Source of the DNA: Prosapia bicincta
Lineage: Eukaryota; Arthropoda; Insecta; Hemiptera; Cercopidae
NCBI GenBank assembly: GCA_036971475.1
Contig: JBAIZL010000006.1
Coordinates: 1,189,501-1,253,500 of the forward strand
DNA: 64,000 nt
Reading direction: 5' to 3'
The position numbers were made by a program, and so were the translations under genes. Below, one piece after another: positions 44,295 to 56,357 of this stretch (its first letter is position 1; every line of letters starts with the position of its first letter). Below the pieces are notes generated by a model that searched no databases, was not told where the DNA came from, and saw nothing but the letters and a program-made list of their open reading frames with translations.

Positions 44295-46749
44295 CCTTTG
44301 TTTCAAAATCAAGGTGGGAACAAATGTGCAATAGGTTCAATTTATAGTTTCTTCACAGATGTCAATGTTTATAGAGTCAAATATGATCCAGTGAGCATAC
44401 ACTGATCCAATGTGTATTAATCAGGTTTCCATTGTGTAAAATGAACTTTTCATTATCAGTTGCAGATTATTTTAATGAAAGTTGTTTTTATAAATAAGGA
44501 TAATTCCATTTTTTCAAGAGTTTTTATGTGTTTAACTCAAATTGTATACTTACCATCATAAAACTTGTATACAGTAAACCCTTGCTATTTGCGGGTTCGC
44601 TTATTCACCGTTGCCAAATTTACAAGATATCCCGCTAATATGTATGGTATTTTTAAAAAAAGATAAGAAAGACAGTATAGTTAGGATACTACTTAACTTT
44701 TTTTTCAGGCGAAAAACCAGACCATTGCCTACGATAATATCTAATTATCTGCTATGCAGGTTGTAAGATAATGTGTTTTCGTCTTATTTATTTTGTACAG
44801 TATCTTAGTTACTTATCACAAAGAAATCTGATTAATTTCCAAACATCCGTTATACTGTACACTACTAGGCCTACTACTCAAAAGTTAGGTATTCCTTATT
44901 TATAACAAGTAGCGTGATCTTCACTGACAAACAAAGATCAGTCAATCTGGTGCCCGCACCCAAGTCCATACATAAGTTTAACATCACTTCTGTTTACTTA
45001 TTGTTAATTTAATAGTTTTTGAAATCCAAACATCGGTAATCATATCCAGCGGTTGTGACTAACTTGGATTTTGTTTTTCTCTTCACTAAACTAAACAGGT
45101 ATTGGATTCAATTGTCATCTTTGTGTTTTTTTAAGCGTTGTGTCTACACTTGTAGAAATTTTAGTTTGGATTGAAGGAAAACCTAAATAAACAATAAAAA
45201 TATGTATGTAATTATGTAGTACATAAATAAACTATACTGTAACAATTGCCCTGAGAAAATGTGAAAATGATTGTCTAAAATTAACAGATATGTAAGAACC
45301 AACTTTTACTTTAGAACAAACATCTTTATAGAATTTTATTTTATATTTTATCTGTGAAATTTACTTATTGTTTCTAGTCTTATTTTATACTTTTTGAAAT
45401 TTCATTTTTCACACAAATATACTGTTGAAAAAGTCACAGAACATGGAAAGTTTGCATGTTGGATCAGTGTATGGTTCGGAAACATAAATTTAAAATAAGC
45501 AAAACAGCAAATTAAATCACACAATTTGTAACATGTTGTAACATGCATTTGGAAATTTGTATGCATTTATTCCTTTGTACTTTTCTAAACATAATTACAC
45601 CCATATCATCTTAATAAACATAATTGATAAAAATACACAATGTTTATATTAAAATTGTAACTGGCCGTGTTGTAAATAAGAAAATTAATTCAGCTAAACA
45701 TCACACAAAAACAGATTTCTTAGTCGGAGCCATACAACATTTTGTCATTAGTGCGAAAATGTAATGATCACTTATATTATTCAACTTGTGAATAACTTTT
45801 TGTTGCTCAAAAGATCTGAATTGTTCCTGGTCGTATTGCTTTTGCAACAGCTTTTGGTTGGAACGTGTATTTGTATTTGTTTTTTCGAGCATGAGTTGAG
45901 TATAATAGTGATCAATTACTACTCAAGATGTATTTTAAGGTCAATTTGATACTAATATTAAGTTTTGTAATTTATAAAAACCTGACAATACTTGTACTTG
46001 ATACTCATAAATGTTTTTAAAAAATCTCTTGTATTCAGCTCGTTTTCAAAAGCTGTTCTGTTATGCCTTTACCCACAAAATGTTTCTTCTTAAATTAATG
46101 AAATGCTTAAACATCTCTACCTTGATATACTTTTGTGTATGATTGTGTGATTATTTACTTCTGTGTAAAAATATCTTTAAATCAAATTATGAGTCTTAAA
46201 TATACAGTACTGAAATTATGGTTTTTTATAGTTTTTATATCAGATCATTAATGCTAACAAATAATTCTTTATGAATCTCTGTATGGAACAGTTCGTTCAT
46301 GTGCTGTGAATCTAGAAACATTGTGTTTATAACTGATTTCTTCTGTAGCAAATACCTACTGTTAAACGTTTATCTATCTTCTTAGAGTTCGGTTCTCAAT
46401 CAGGGTCAGAGGGGGGGGGGGGTTGGGAGTGTATACAAACAAAATATAAAGGTAAAATATAATGAGTTGTGTCAAGAATTGAACAGAGACCAATAAATTT
46501 TCCATTTCTACACAGAAGTTCGTTGTTCTCCAACAGTAACTTGTTTACAAGATTATTGAACTGGAACACAGAAGTTTAATGTTTTTAAAACAAGATCCTC
46601 ATAGCAAGCTTACAAGTGATAAATTTACTTTTACTTGTTATATTTTTTCAGAGTTCTTTGAAAAACTCAACTTTTTTAAACTGAAGCAATAAAATCAGAA
46701 AAATATTCAGTTGTAGGTTTCACAGTAAAGATAGCCTTCAACATATATT
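44295..46749 (+). other. hep: probable hep 3' untranslated region, then intergenic
   Basis: No coding sequence is recognised. The transcript must continue past 44294; the first AATAAA cluster after it is near 45185-45197 ('aaataaacaataaaaat'). The end is not determinable from sequence alone. A solitary Tigger-like end lies at 44572, so part of any long UTR would be transposon-derived. A 12 G run is at 46411-46422. Confidence 0.35.
44572..44660 (+). mobile_element. solitary Tigger-like terminus
   Basis: CAGTAAACCCTTGCTATTTG and following 'cgggttcgcttattc' resemble Tigger ends (CAGTAAACCCTCGNTATTTGCGG, from memory), preceded by TA. The inverted partner is not found in the window. Confidence 0.5.
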
Positions 46750-47430
46750 ATTAAATCACACCTGTCACTTAATGTAGCAAACACTTTAGTAGCACTTAAC
46801 GAAGAAAAACACTCCATCAAATTTTGCGAAACACCTCATTCATAAACCACAATCACACAATTTTAACAACAAATTTACAAATTCTACACAAGAATAAAAA
46901 CAGCCAATGCCATAACCAAATGGTACAATGTATATAATCATTTCAAGCTACCGCAACTTGCATTCTCAACACTCAACCACGGACATTCCTTTTTTTTCAT
47001 AACACCAACAACTGTTAAAAATCACCTAATATCCCTTTCCTAACCGACCCCAACCTTTTCCCCACTCGTTCTCCAGATTAAAACAACAGAGGTCGGGTAT
47101 AGTCTGAGTGACAATGGGATACGTCTCCTGAATCAGCTGTCTTCTTTAAACGAAGGAAGTAAAGGCTACTAAAGGAAATGTAACCTATTAATGTACAAAG
47201 GTTGCTTGTAGTCATCTTGAATTCACTAATTAAATTATAAGTAATTATTGTGTAACTGAGCAAACACTTTTGAACTTACGTGTTGACATATTTCAAAACA
47301 ATCATTTCATTGACGAGCTGATTGTACTGGAGTAGCAGGGTTGGGTATGAATGAAATGATTGTTTCGAAACACGCCAGCAAGTAAGTTCAAAAGTATTCA
47401 CTCATTGTTATGCAATAATTATTTATAATA
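46750..47430 (+). mobile_element. Penelope-like 3' part plus palindromic terminal repeat family F
   Basis: At 46833-46945, in two frames, the sequence reads TPSNFAKHLIH then HNHNHTILTTNLQILHKNKN, the pattern of the region after the GIY-YIG core in Penelope-like endonucleases. From 47230 follows the family F palindrome: arms 'acttttgaacttacgtg' and 'caagtaagttcaaaagt', with TTTCGAAACACG in the right arm. This physical linkage ties family F to Penelope-like elements. Confidence 0.6.
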
Positions 47431-47895
47431 TTAATATGTATATGCATATGTTTGAGTGTATACTAGTAGGTCAAATGAAAATGGAGTAAAATAATATATT
47501 TATAAATTTCAGTACTGTTTTTTTATGACAAATAATATGTTGATGAAACGGCTGTTTAAAAATCAGTAAAAGCCTTTAAAGTACAGCAGTCTCTCGATAA
47601 TCCAGCACTTCACTAATCTGGAACCTCAGTAAACCTTGAAAGTCAGCCATGTAATAATTTACGACAGTAAAAAAATAGCAATAAAATTAAATCTTTCTTG
47701 AAAAACTATGACAGTTTGAAAAGTGTAGATGAAATACTGTAAAATTCTTTTTTATATTTATACAAAAAAACTAAAAATTTAAAAAAGTTTATAAAAAAAA
47801 CGAAAATTATATGCAAGTTAGTCGCAGCCTAGTTCCATAGCCAGAATCACTTTTGGACTTTCGATATTTTTCCAATTTATTTATTTTGTACCATG

Positions 47896-48489
47896 CAAGG
47901 GCAGCTCCAGATTAGAGGTAATAGGGGTAATTTGGGTACTATTTTTTTACCTCGTCCCTCGAGAATTTAGTTACAATTTTTTTGGAGATATGTTTCTTAT
48001 TCCGAACACATATAAATTTATCCCAATTTACTTATAAAAATGTAATTTTCATTTGACTTTTATTTTATAGCAGTGTTTATTGATTTAAAATTTATGTAAT
48101 ATTAGGTGTATTCATCTGATAACATTGGTAGTTCCACCCAGCATAAACAACACTGGCATTTTCGAGTAATGCACTAGTTCCGTACCGGGTCGGCTATACT
48201 AACAGTCTGTGTACTACGACTCTGAGTCGTCCTTGTCAGACTGAACCGTTTGATGAAACGATGAAAGTTCAAGAATATTTTGTATTATGTACAAAGTAAT
48301 AATTTTGTTATCTATGTAAATTGAGGTAAAATATATGTTTTGATAAACAAAATGCCGAATTTCTGTGTTTTTAGGTAAAGGAATAGCTTAAAATTTCATT
48401 TCCAGGTCTTTATTTTTGAAGGTTTTCTGTCCTAAACCACCCCATGTTTTCCTGCCATTGTGAAAAAGTCTATCCTGGAGCTGCCCTTG
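47896..48489. mobile_element. hAT non-autonomous element, 594 bp, with 8 bp duplication
   Basis: The ends CAAGGGCAGCTCCAG and CTGGAGCTGCCCTTG are perfect inverted copies. Direct flanks are GTACCATG (47888-47895) and GTACCACG (48490-48497), an 8 bp duplication with one change. The interior has no long open frame. It interrupts the Tigger-like element and so is younger. Confidence 0.9.
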
Positions 48490-48769
48490 GTACCACGAAT
48501 ATAATTGCCAGCATGATTGTTTTGGTTGTTATTATCTTCTACACAACAACAAGTTGTGTAAATATTAAATCATGATGAATAAATTGTAGTCAATAATAAG
48601 TACGCATTCATTTGCCTGGACCTAATAAAAGGACTGGATTGTGTGTACAGGTGTAGAGAATCATTTGTGTTATCGACAAGGAATCGATTTTGTAAACTAT
48701 AGTAACATAACTACATAAATCAACTGTGGCATGTTTAATTTAAGTAAATAAAACCTTTATACCAAAAAT

Positions 48770-48940
48770 AACTTTTTCATTTATTCAACACTTTATGTAC
48801 ATTTTGATTGCACAGCAATCATCCTAAGAGGTAATTTACAAAACAAACTACCTAACCTAGAGTAATTTGTTTTGTAAATTACCTCTGAGGATGATTTATG
48901 TGCAATAGAAATGTACAGGGTGTTAAATAAGTGAAAACGT
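48770..48940. repeat. palindromic repeat family E, copy 3
   Basis: Arms from 'catttattcaacactttatg' to 'cctaagaggtaatttac', and back from 'gtaaattacctctgagg' to 'gtgttaaataagtg'. The left arm on the minus strand retains the perfect stem GATTGC/GCAATC; the right arm reads CTGAGGATGATT then GCAATAGAAATG. It is the inverted double form of the repeats at 18700 and 20920. Confidence 0.8.
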
Positions 48941-49399
48941 TATTTGTGGTATAGAGTTTTTATTTCTTTAAATTATAGTAGCATATGTTTATCAGGTATC
49001 AAATGTAACCAAATCACAACTTTATCAATGAAGGGATATAAAAATAAATTGTATTTTGTTACTTAGTTCTAGTAATTCGGCTTTTCCAGTTATAAGAAGT
49101 GATTTGGTCCCATATCTGCTTCATTATAATCAGTAATTATTGAGGGACTCTGTATATTTAAATCATAGAATGTTCTAGTTTTCAAATTTGTTTATATTTT
49201 TAGGCTGTATAAGTTTACCTAAAAATATCTTTTGAAAAGGTAGTTTTCAAAGTTCTAATACTCACTGAATTACTTGTAAAATGCTTTCTATAGTAACAAA
49301 ATTAATAATAAACAAGAAATATACACAATTAACAATTATAAAACTTTAATTTCATACGCGTCTTAATGATTTAAACAAAACTTTTGTAAAAGTGTGATA

Positions 49400-49590
49400 G
49401 GTTATATTCCATTTCTTTAATTAAAGTTATATGTATGTGGTAGCATCACTGATGATGATGATGATATAAATAATTGAAACTCATATGAAATTAAAGTATT
49501 ATAATTGTGAGTTGTGTATATTTCTTGTGTTTACAACCTTAACCCACAAACCAGCTCGAATATTGTTTATAAAATTAATAACTACAGTTT
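49400..49590 (+). repeat. Penelope-like terminal repeat related to 38085-38580
   Basis: CACTGATGATGATGATG, then a weak stem and TTGAAACTCATATGAAAT (49447-49490), followed by 'ttataattgtgagttg' and 'aaccagctcgaatattg'. The last phrase matches the outer end of the palindrome at 38085-38225. Confidence 0.65.
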
Positions 49591-50263
49591 TTGTTTAGGC
49601 CAAGTGCAAATACTATTTGTGATATTTTTTCCTATTATTTTTACTAAACTAGATAAATTTCATCCAATTTTACTTGTTTTTATTTTTATTGAAAGCGTAA
49701 GTATTAAAATGTGCCAAGAACGAATATAATAAATATAATTTTAAATGGGTGTTCAAATAAAACAATTGTCAACTTTACTGGCTTGTTCATAATTATATAT
49801 ACTTTTTAGTTGTTGTTGGCTATATTTATTATATTTTCCTCTAATAATAAAATGTATTCAACTATTTAAAAAATGTAACTATATTTGAACTTTTAATTAG
49901 AATATTTTTATGCTAAAATCACATTGAAAAAAATTTGTTTGTTTTAATTTTTTTTAAAACTATTACCATAATATAAAAATTTTAGATAATAATGAAATAT
50001 TTGCTAGAAGAAATGCCCTTTTGCGAAATAGTGTTCTGTATTTCATATTCACGTGCCTTGGATTTTTATTTTTAGCTAGAGTACTAACACTTGTAGAATT
50101 AAAATAAAGTAAAAAATAATAATAGTACAATGCAACAATAAATAGGTTAATAATTTTATATATTCTCTAGATTGAATCAATTTTGTTCAAAAAAAAAAAC
50201 TATAATATCAGACTAAAGTTAAAATTAATATTTTTAAAAATTAGTTGTTTATAAATCTTAATA
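49591..50263. other. intergenic; no feature
   Basis: Very AT-rich, nothing recognised. Confidence 0.5.
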
Positions 50264-51066
50264 CAGTAAACTCCTGATTATCCGTGGGCGAATTATCCGG
50301 GGTGTGTTATTGTTTTACAAATATCCAATTTTTATTCCAGTTAGATTCATGTGTTTAAATTTCCAAACGGTGAATTACAACGTAAATACATATAAGGCTT
50401 AATAGAAGTTAAGATGAAGGAAATAGATATGTATTGTACTAATTTTTACATTGAAAGGAAAGCATCCCGACACGGGCCAGCGAAATAAAAGGGGCGAGCC
50501 GACTACTGTATATAAGAGACAATGACAAAATGCTTGGACGACCGAAAACCTAATGTGTATCATAAGATTGTAAACCAATGTCAGCTAATCTCGGCTATAA
50601 ATAGCCTAGGACGTGACATATGCATTATCCATGTCTGTCATATACATTACCGAATGTTATTGCTTTGTGACACAAGTAGACACTGTGCGACAAAATGGTT
50701 CTCAAGAAACTTGGATCCCACATTAAAGTTAAATCAATGCTCACAAAAAAACAGACGAAAGTGACAGATTTGTTTGTTAAAAAGTGAAAGTATTATGTGT
50801 AAAGGAAATTACATATGTGCATACATACTTACTTTTGACATATACTTATGTACATATTGTAAATAGTTAGACATATAAATGTACATGTTATAATCCGTCA
50901 AATACTTTGACATTTTAAATTATTTTCTGTATTTATTTTGTTCTCTGGATATTATTTGTGAATTGCATTAACCGGGGTCATTCTTTGTTCATAGCGGATT
51001 ATCCGGGAAATTCATTATCCGGTGTTGCCGGGCCACCCTATTCCACAGATAATCGGGAGTTTACTG
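50264..51066 (+). mobile_element. Tigger/pogo element with transposase C-terminal relic, 803 bp
   Basis: Starts CAGTAAACTCCTGATTATCC after TA and ends GATAATCGGGAGTTTACTG before TA (51067-51068). Near 50685-50788 one frame reads LCDKMVLKKLGSHIKVKSM then LTKKQTKVTDLFVKK and a stop, the typical C-terminus of Tigger transposases. The same element in opposite orientation is at 59830-60545. Most of the DDE domain is deleted. Confidence 0.85.
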
Positions 51067-51068
51067 TA

Positions 51069-53319
51069 ATTTGACATAATAATACAAAAATGTATATAAA
51101 ATTATTTATAATTCTTAAATTTAATATGCTTAGTTTTAATATTAAGTAAATGTGTTAAAACAGTAGTACTGTACTTCAAAAAAGAATCCAATTGTGAACC
51201 CTGGTTGTTTAATTTGGGAGACTAATTTCCTGTAAATTACACATTTCTAGTACGCACATTTCCAAAAAATAGGAAAAATCTACAAGTTTGTTCTTGAACG
51301 ATTAATTATGGTTTGTTTTATGTGTGTGAAACTCTGAAGTTTGTTGTCTGTTTCTCTCATAAAGACTCTACATTATGCTCAAATACTATCAATACCTTTA
51401 AACAAAAGCTTCAACAGAAATGAGCTAAAAAAAAAAAAATAGATTTGTTCATAAATTTTTGTTAGTTTTGGAATAATTTGTATACATTGAGAGGTAAATT
51501 GTAAATACCATTCCTTTATGTCACTTTATAGTTTTATGGTCGTAAAATTATAGTTGTATAAAAAAGAAATTTGTAAAGATTTATATATAATTATTATTTA
51601 TTTATTTATTTGTATAAAGAAAACATATAAGTATTTCTTTTGAAATTGTGTTTCATCTGTGGTAACACTGTTACTCAATTTTATAAGTAAACAAATGTGA
51701 AAAGATGAGAATTTGAGTTATTTTTAGCATAAATAAATGACCCATGTGTACATTGTGATGAAATTTAAGTTGAAAAATTTGTTAATTCGGTTGTTTTCAG
51801 TATTTACTTATTACAAAATTTCTTGTTTATTTGAAATTATAGGAGGATGTAAGAAAAAACTATATAGTATTATAAGAAATTATTTAAGAAGAAACAAATA
51901 ATATATATATTTTATAAATTTCAGATATATTTCATAAATAAGATACTTGCAGAATGAATGAAGAATAAAGGTTTATTTTGTTGCACTTCCTTAAATTTTG
52001 TTTAATGAACCAAATTAAAAAACTAAAAGAAGTTACAATGGAGCTTCAACAGTTCATCACATCTGGGACCAAAGACAATTAATAGTAATAAAAAGCATAG
52101 AGTTTATGTGAGTATAGAATAAGGTACTCCTACTTGTATATAGACCAGATATATAGTTCTTGGAGTGAATTTAACTTTAACATCTTTTAAGTCTATCTAA
52201 ACTTTTCTTCTCACGACTATTTTTGTTTGTTAGAACTTTTTTAATTTAGGACAGTTTATTTTTTTTCCTTTATTACAATTTATAAAATTTATATGTAAAA
52301 TATTTATTTTTTAATTTGATGTTTGATTTAGTCCTTAATTATTGTCTTCAGGCTACATCAAACAATTGAAATCAAATTATTAGTACAAGAAAACTGTCAA
52401 AATCTTTGTACAAAAATTGAAAAAATAGTGAAAAACATAAAATATGGCAACTTCTGCATTTAATGTAGAGCAAAAGTAGTTTTAAATTTAATAAAGATTG
52501 TGAATTCTATGTGTCTGTAGAAGCTCCAAGGATAGATATGACAAATCACCAAATAACACGATAGATTTAGTATCGAAATATATAGTTTGTCCTCTATCAG
52601 TTGGTTCTACAAACGATAAAGTAGATTTTTTTTATCAGTTGATTCTATAAAAAAAAGTCTTTATTCCTAGTTAAAATGTTACAGTCTGTACAACAGTTAT
52701 TTTTATTTATAACAGGAATATCAAAAAGTTAAATGTTTAAATGCAAATATATAGTTTAGCAAAGAAACTATAAATGTTTGATTCATTTCTTAAACATACA
52801 TTTTTAATCTTCACAAACTTTAAATAGGACAGTGTTATAAACTGATGTCGGTTTGATATATTTTAACTTTATGTGGACATTTTGCACAGAAGTTGGACAA
52901 GCACGTTCACTGCATGTCACATATGTATCTTATGTGTTTACCATATCTGGCTTTCACAGTTCTTGAAGTGGCTTCTCGAGGCCAGTCATGACTGATATTC
53001 TTTAGATTATGTTCAGTTACACCATAACTAGGTTCGATAGATTCTTTGAGGGTTGGGAGAGTTTCATCTAACGGCCAGCCACAATGAAGAACATAATCAG
53101 CAATAACAACTCACATATAACTCTACACATGCACAAAGAAAAACAACAATAATACACAAAAACAAAAGTATATAACATTACCATATCATGACAACAGATG
53201 AAAAAATAGCTTCTCAACTACAACTTTGTAGATGAAACTCAGCTACAAACTTTAAAAAATCTTACAACCAAAAAAACTCCTAAACAAAAAAAAAACACTC
53301 CAGAACAAACAGAGCAGTG
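51069..53319. other. intergenic; mostly featureless, Penelope-like sequence towards the end
   Basis: AT-rich. The part after about 52880 is A/C-rich on the plus strand and could be the decayed continuation of the Penelope-like ORF upstream of 53320, but frames are too broken to assign. An AATAAA with a following GT-rich stretch is near 51963. Confidence 0.4.
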
Positions 53320-53830
53320 TAGTAGTATGTAAGATCGCACACGACTGGCTTAGCTTTTACATCGGCCAGACAGGGAGTAACCTAACCAAATGACACAAGG
53401 AACTCAAAAGACATTAGAAATACAGAACCCTAATAAAATTTCGCTATTAATATACAGATCATGCTACACACATATACTAACATCGACACAATTTTAAAAG
53501 TTCTACGTGTCATAGAAAAAAAGCAATAAACTAAACACAACAGAGAGTTTTGAAATATACAAAGACCATAAAAACCAACCACAACACATTTTAAAGAACA
53601 AAACACATTTTCAATCAAACACTGTATTCGAACATATAATTAACAACTATTCTATGAACAATAACAGCACAGAACACAAATATGCCACAGACTCACACTG
53701 ATACAATGCACATGAGCAACAATCTTGTTCATGACTCACAGCGTTAATCCAGCATCAATGCACTGATCTAGTGTGAAATGCGTCTGCTGAAAAATATCAA
53801 TAAGGAGCGGAATTTTAACAAGTAATATCA
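53320..53830 (+). mobile_element. Penelope-like element: GIY-YIG endonuclease relic and terminal repeat
   Basis: In consecutive frames: VVVCKIAHDWLSFYIGQTGS (GIY-YIG core; the YIG-type motif is FYIGQTG), TNIDTILKVLRVIEKK, and KSNKLNTTESFEIYKDHKNQ followed by QHILKNKTHF. This is the order of the C-terminal endonuclease of Penelope-like elements. Stops and frameshifts make it a pseudogene. It is followed at 53761-53810 by CACTGATCTAGTGTGAAATG and CGTCTGCTGAAAAATATC, the end shared with the palindrome at 37233-37350. Confidence 0.75.
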
Positions 53831-55602
53831 TCAATAAGAACACAGGAAATCAAGATTGAAACTAGGAAGCTTTGAAACTCAAGGAAGGATATTTAGGCTA
53901 GTCTTTTCTTATCTTATACAATCACAGTAAAATATCAGCAAATTTTTTCCAGAAATTATCATCTTTAGGTCATCTTTGTCACCATTATTTACAAAAAAAA
54001 AAAAAAAAACACAAAACCGTTATTGTTTGAGTTTCTCAAATCTGATGTCGAGATTCTTCAATAAAATTCATACTAATTGCAGAAAATAGACAATCAATAC
54101 ATCCAGTCATTATAGTAATTAATCCAAAATAAAATTTCAACTCAGAAACACCCAAGTTATGATTTCATTTCTCCAGTGGATGCATTTTTTATTCATGTAC
54201 AGTCAGTTTAAATATGTCATTAGATAATATTTGTCAGAAAAAGTCATTGGGTGTATTTCCATCTAGATTTACTGACATGGTCTCAGGAAATATGGCTAAA
54301 CTATTGGCAAAAGCCTCAACTGGAAACTTCTGACTCTTTCTTTTATTTGGTTTTTTCGTTATTGGTTTTATTTGTAGATGGTTTAACAAAGAAATTCTAG
54401 TGGGAAAGGGGTTTAACTTAAAGTGTAAGACATACAGTATGACAAGTTCAGGATTCCCTACTTTTATTCATGTCCAATACTTATAAGATATTGTTTTACT
54501 AAATATTAAGTTTTGAGTACAAATTGACCACATTAATTGAATGGAATTGTATATTAAAATACAATAAAATTATTATCCTCCTAAAATGTGTGAGATTTAA
54601 ATATATTAAGATTTTATCTATTTCTTTAAATCAAATCAAATATAAATTAATTGCCTGTACAATATAAATATAAAACATTTCATTATAATTAAGTTTATAA
54701 AAAAAACCCTTAAGCTTGAGTATATTATATTGTACCATGCATGGAGGTAGATTGCACTCATCCTGACTATGATTAGGTTGTAATTTTATTTTGTTCTAAT
54801 AATACAACATTATTTTGCTGTAATAATGTAATTGATATCGTATCCTGATAGTAATAGATTTCAAGTATATTGAAAGTCCTTTTTGTTTATAATTGTGAAT
54901 TACTTTTCCAAAGAAAATTTTGATCCATATGTAAACCTTTGTTCTTTATCAAAACCAAATGTAAAATAATCTTTGATCCCAAGTTAATCAAGAAAAAACA
55001 AAATATAAAGTACATATACATATACATATAAAAAGTTTGTATTTAAAAATACATTGCTATATTACTAAATTAAAATTTAATGTTAAAAATTATTTTGTTC
55101 ATTTAATATTTTTTCTTAATACTTATATATTTTCTTAATTTTATTTCTAAATAAAAATTATAACTTCAGAGAACGACAAATTACCAAATCTTAAAAATAA
55201 ATGTATATTGTACTTAGTTTATTTTGAATATACGAGAAAAGTGTATAATAGCAGTCATTCTTCAATTTAGTATATTTATTTCGTTTGGAAACTAAAACTG
55301 CTTTTTTGAATATTGAATGTATTTGTATTATTAATTTTAATATTTCCTTTAAATTTGGGTAAAATTTATTTATTAATTAAACTCAATTCTTACTACTGCT
55401 TTAAATTATTGGGGATTTTAATTAATATTTTAAATTTTGATGTATTTTATAAACATTACAAATAATAAAATAAATCCAAAACCTATTGATATAATATTGC
55501 CATAAATATCATGTAATAATAGAGCCAATACAATGAGTTATACAAGCCTACACAGACTTGTGTTTAAGCTTGATGCAAAATTGTACGAGTAGACCGGCAA
55601 TA
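53831..55602. other. intergenic; no feature
   Basis: Very AT-rich, no gene or recurrent repeat. A poly(A) run of about 19 lies near 53992-54010. Confidence 0.5.
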
Positions 55603-56222
55603 ACTTATTTTAGGTTTTGTGATATTACAATTATGATGGTAAGAAATGCCTTTAGTTCATCTATTGTGACATCCATCCACTTATATTAAGCATCACCTCC
55701 AGCAGTAATTTTATCGTGAGCATACTTGTTGGTTTCATCTGCAATACGCATCCAAAAATCATCTCCTAAAAATTTATTGAGTATTTCTAATTCAGTGGAT
55801 TTGTCGGATAAACGTTGTGACATAATATGATTTACTCCTGAATTACCACTAAATCTGAAATTATTTACATTATTAGGCTTAGAATCCCATAACCAATCTG
55901 TATCACTAGAGACACAACTCAATGTTATCGTATTTTCATCGCCGTCATTACTACTTTCAGAACTATCACTTTCACTAACTCTACAGTAAATATTTTTCAT
56001 TACTTCTTTGTCACTGTCAAATAATACAGTATTTATAAACTCTGTACATTCTTCTGAATCAGGGAATACCTGTTCACGATTAACCATTATAAAATGTAAA
56101 CTGAACAATGAACGTAATCTAAGAATGTGTGTGCAATCACTTCTGAATAAGAACGTAAACAGAACTAAAATAGAGGTTATCACGGGAACACCAAACAAAG
56201 AGTATAGAAAAGAGCTATGCAT
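55603..56222 (-). pseudogene. piggyBac transposase N-terminal half (PGBD-like)
   Basis: The main frame (55686-56222) has an acidic Ser-rich region (SESDSSESSNDGDENTITLS), typical of piggyBac N-termini, then FRFSGNSGVNHIMSQRLSDK and ILNKFLGDDFWMRIADETNK. It stops after AGGDA, but the same frame continues after one stop codon as YKWMDVTIDELKAFLTIIIV, so the stop is a nonsense mutation rather than a natural end. Translation probably started at MVNREQVF near 56086. The catalytic Asp residues are absent. This family is distinct from the three copies at 1801, 9153 and 42314. Confidence 0.8.
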
Positions 56223-56353
56223 AACTAGACACCAACGCTATCTGTTATAATACAAGAAAACCTTAAAACTACAGGACGGGCACTGGAGGTCCTTGGTATT
56301 TAAGGCGCTCAAACAATGATGACGGGCAAATTCCGTTTTTGGTAGTGAATGGG
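55603..56353 (-). mobile_element. second piggyBac family, truncated
   Basis: The element's 5' end (minus strand) reads CCCATTCACTACCAAAAACG immediately inside TTAA (56354-56357), typical of piggyBac. It carries a long piece of transposase. The other end is missing; homology fades near 55603. Confidence 0.75.
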
Positions 56354-56357
56354 TTAA

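Larger units (their letters stand above)
47584..49152. mobile_element. Tigger-like element carrying two nested insertions
   Basis: The left end CAGCAGTCTCTCGATAATCC follows TA (47582-47583); the right end ATTATTGAGGGACTCTG is followed by TA (49153-49154). Nested inside are a hAT element (47896-48489) and a family E palindrome (48770-48940). No transposase is recognised in the remaining 800 bp. Confidence 0.7.
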
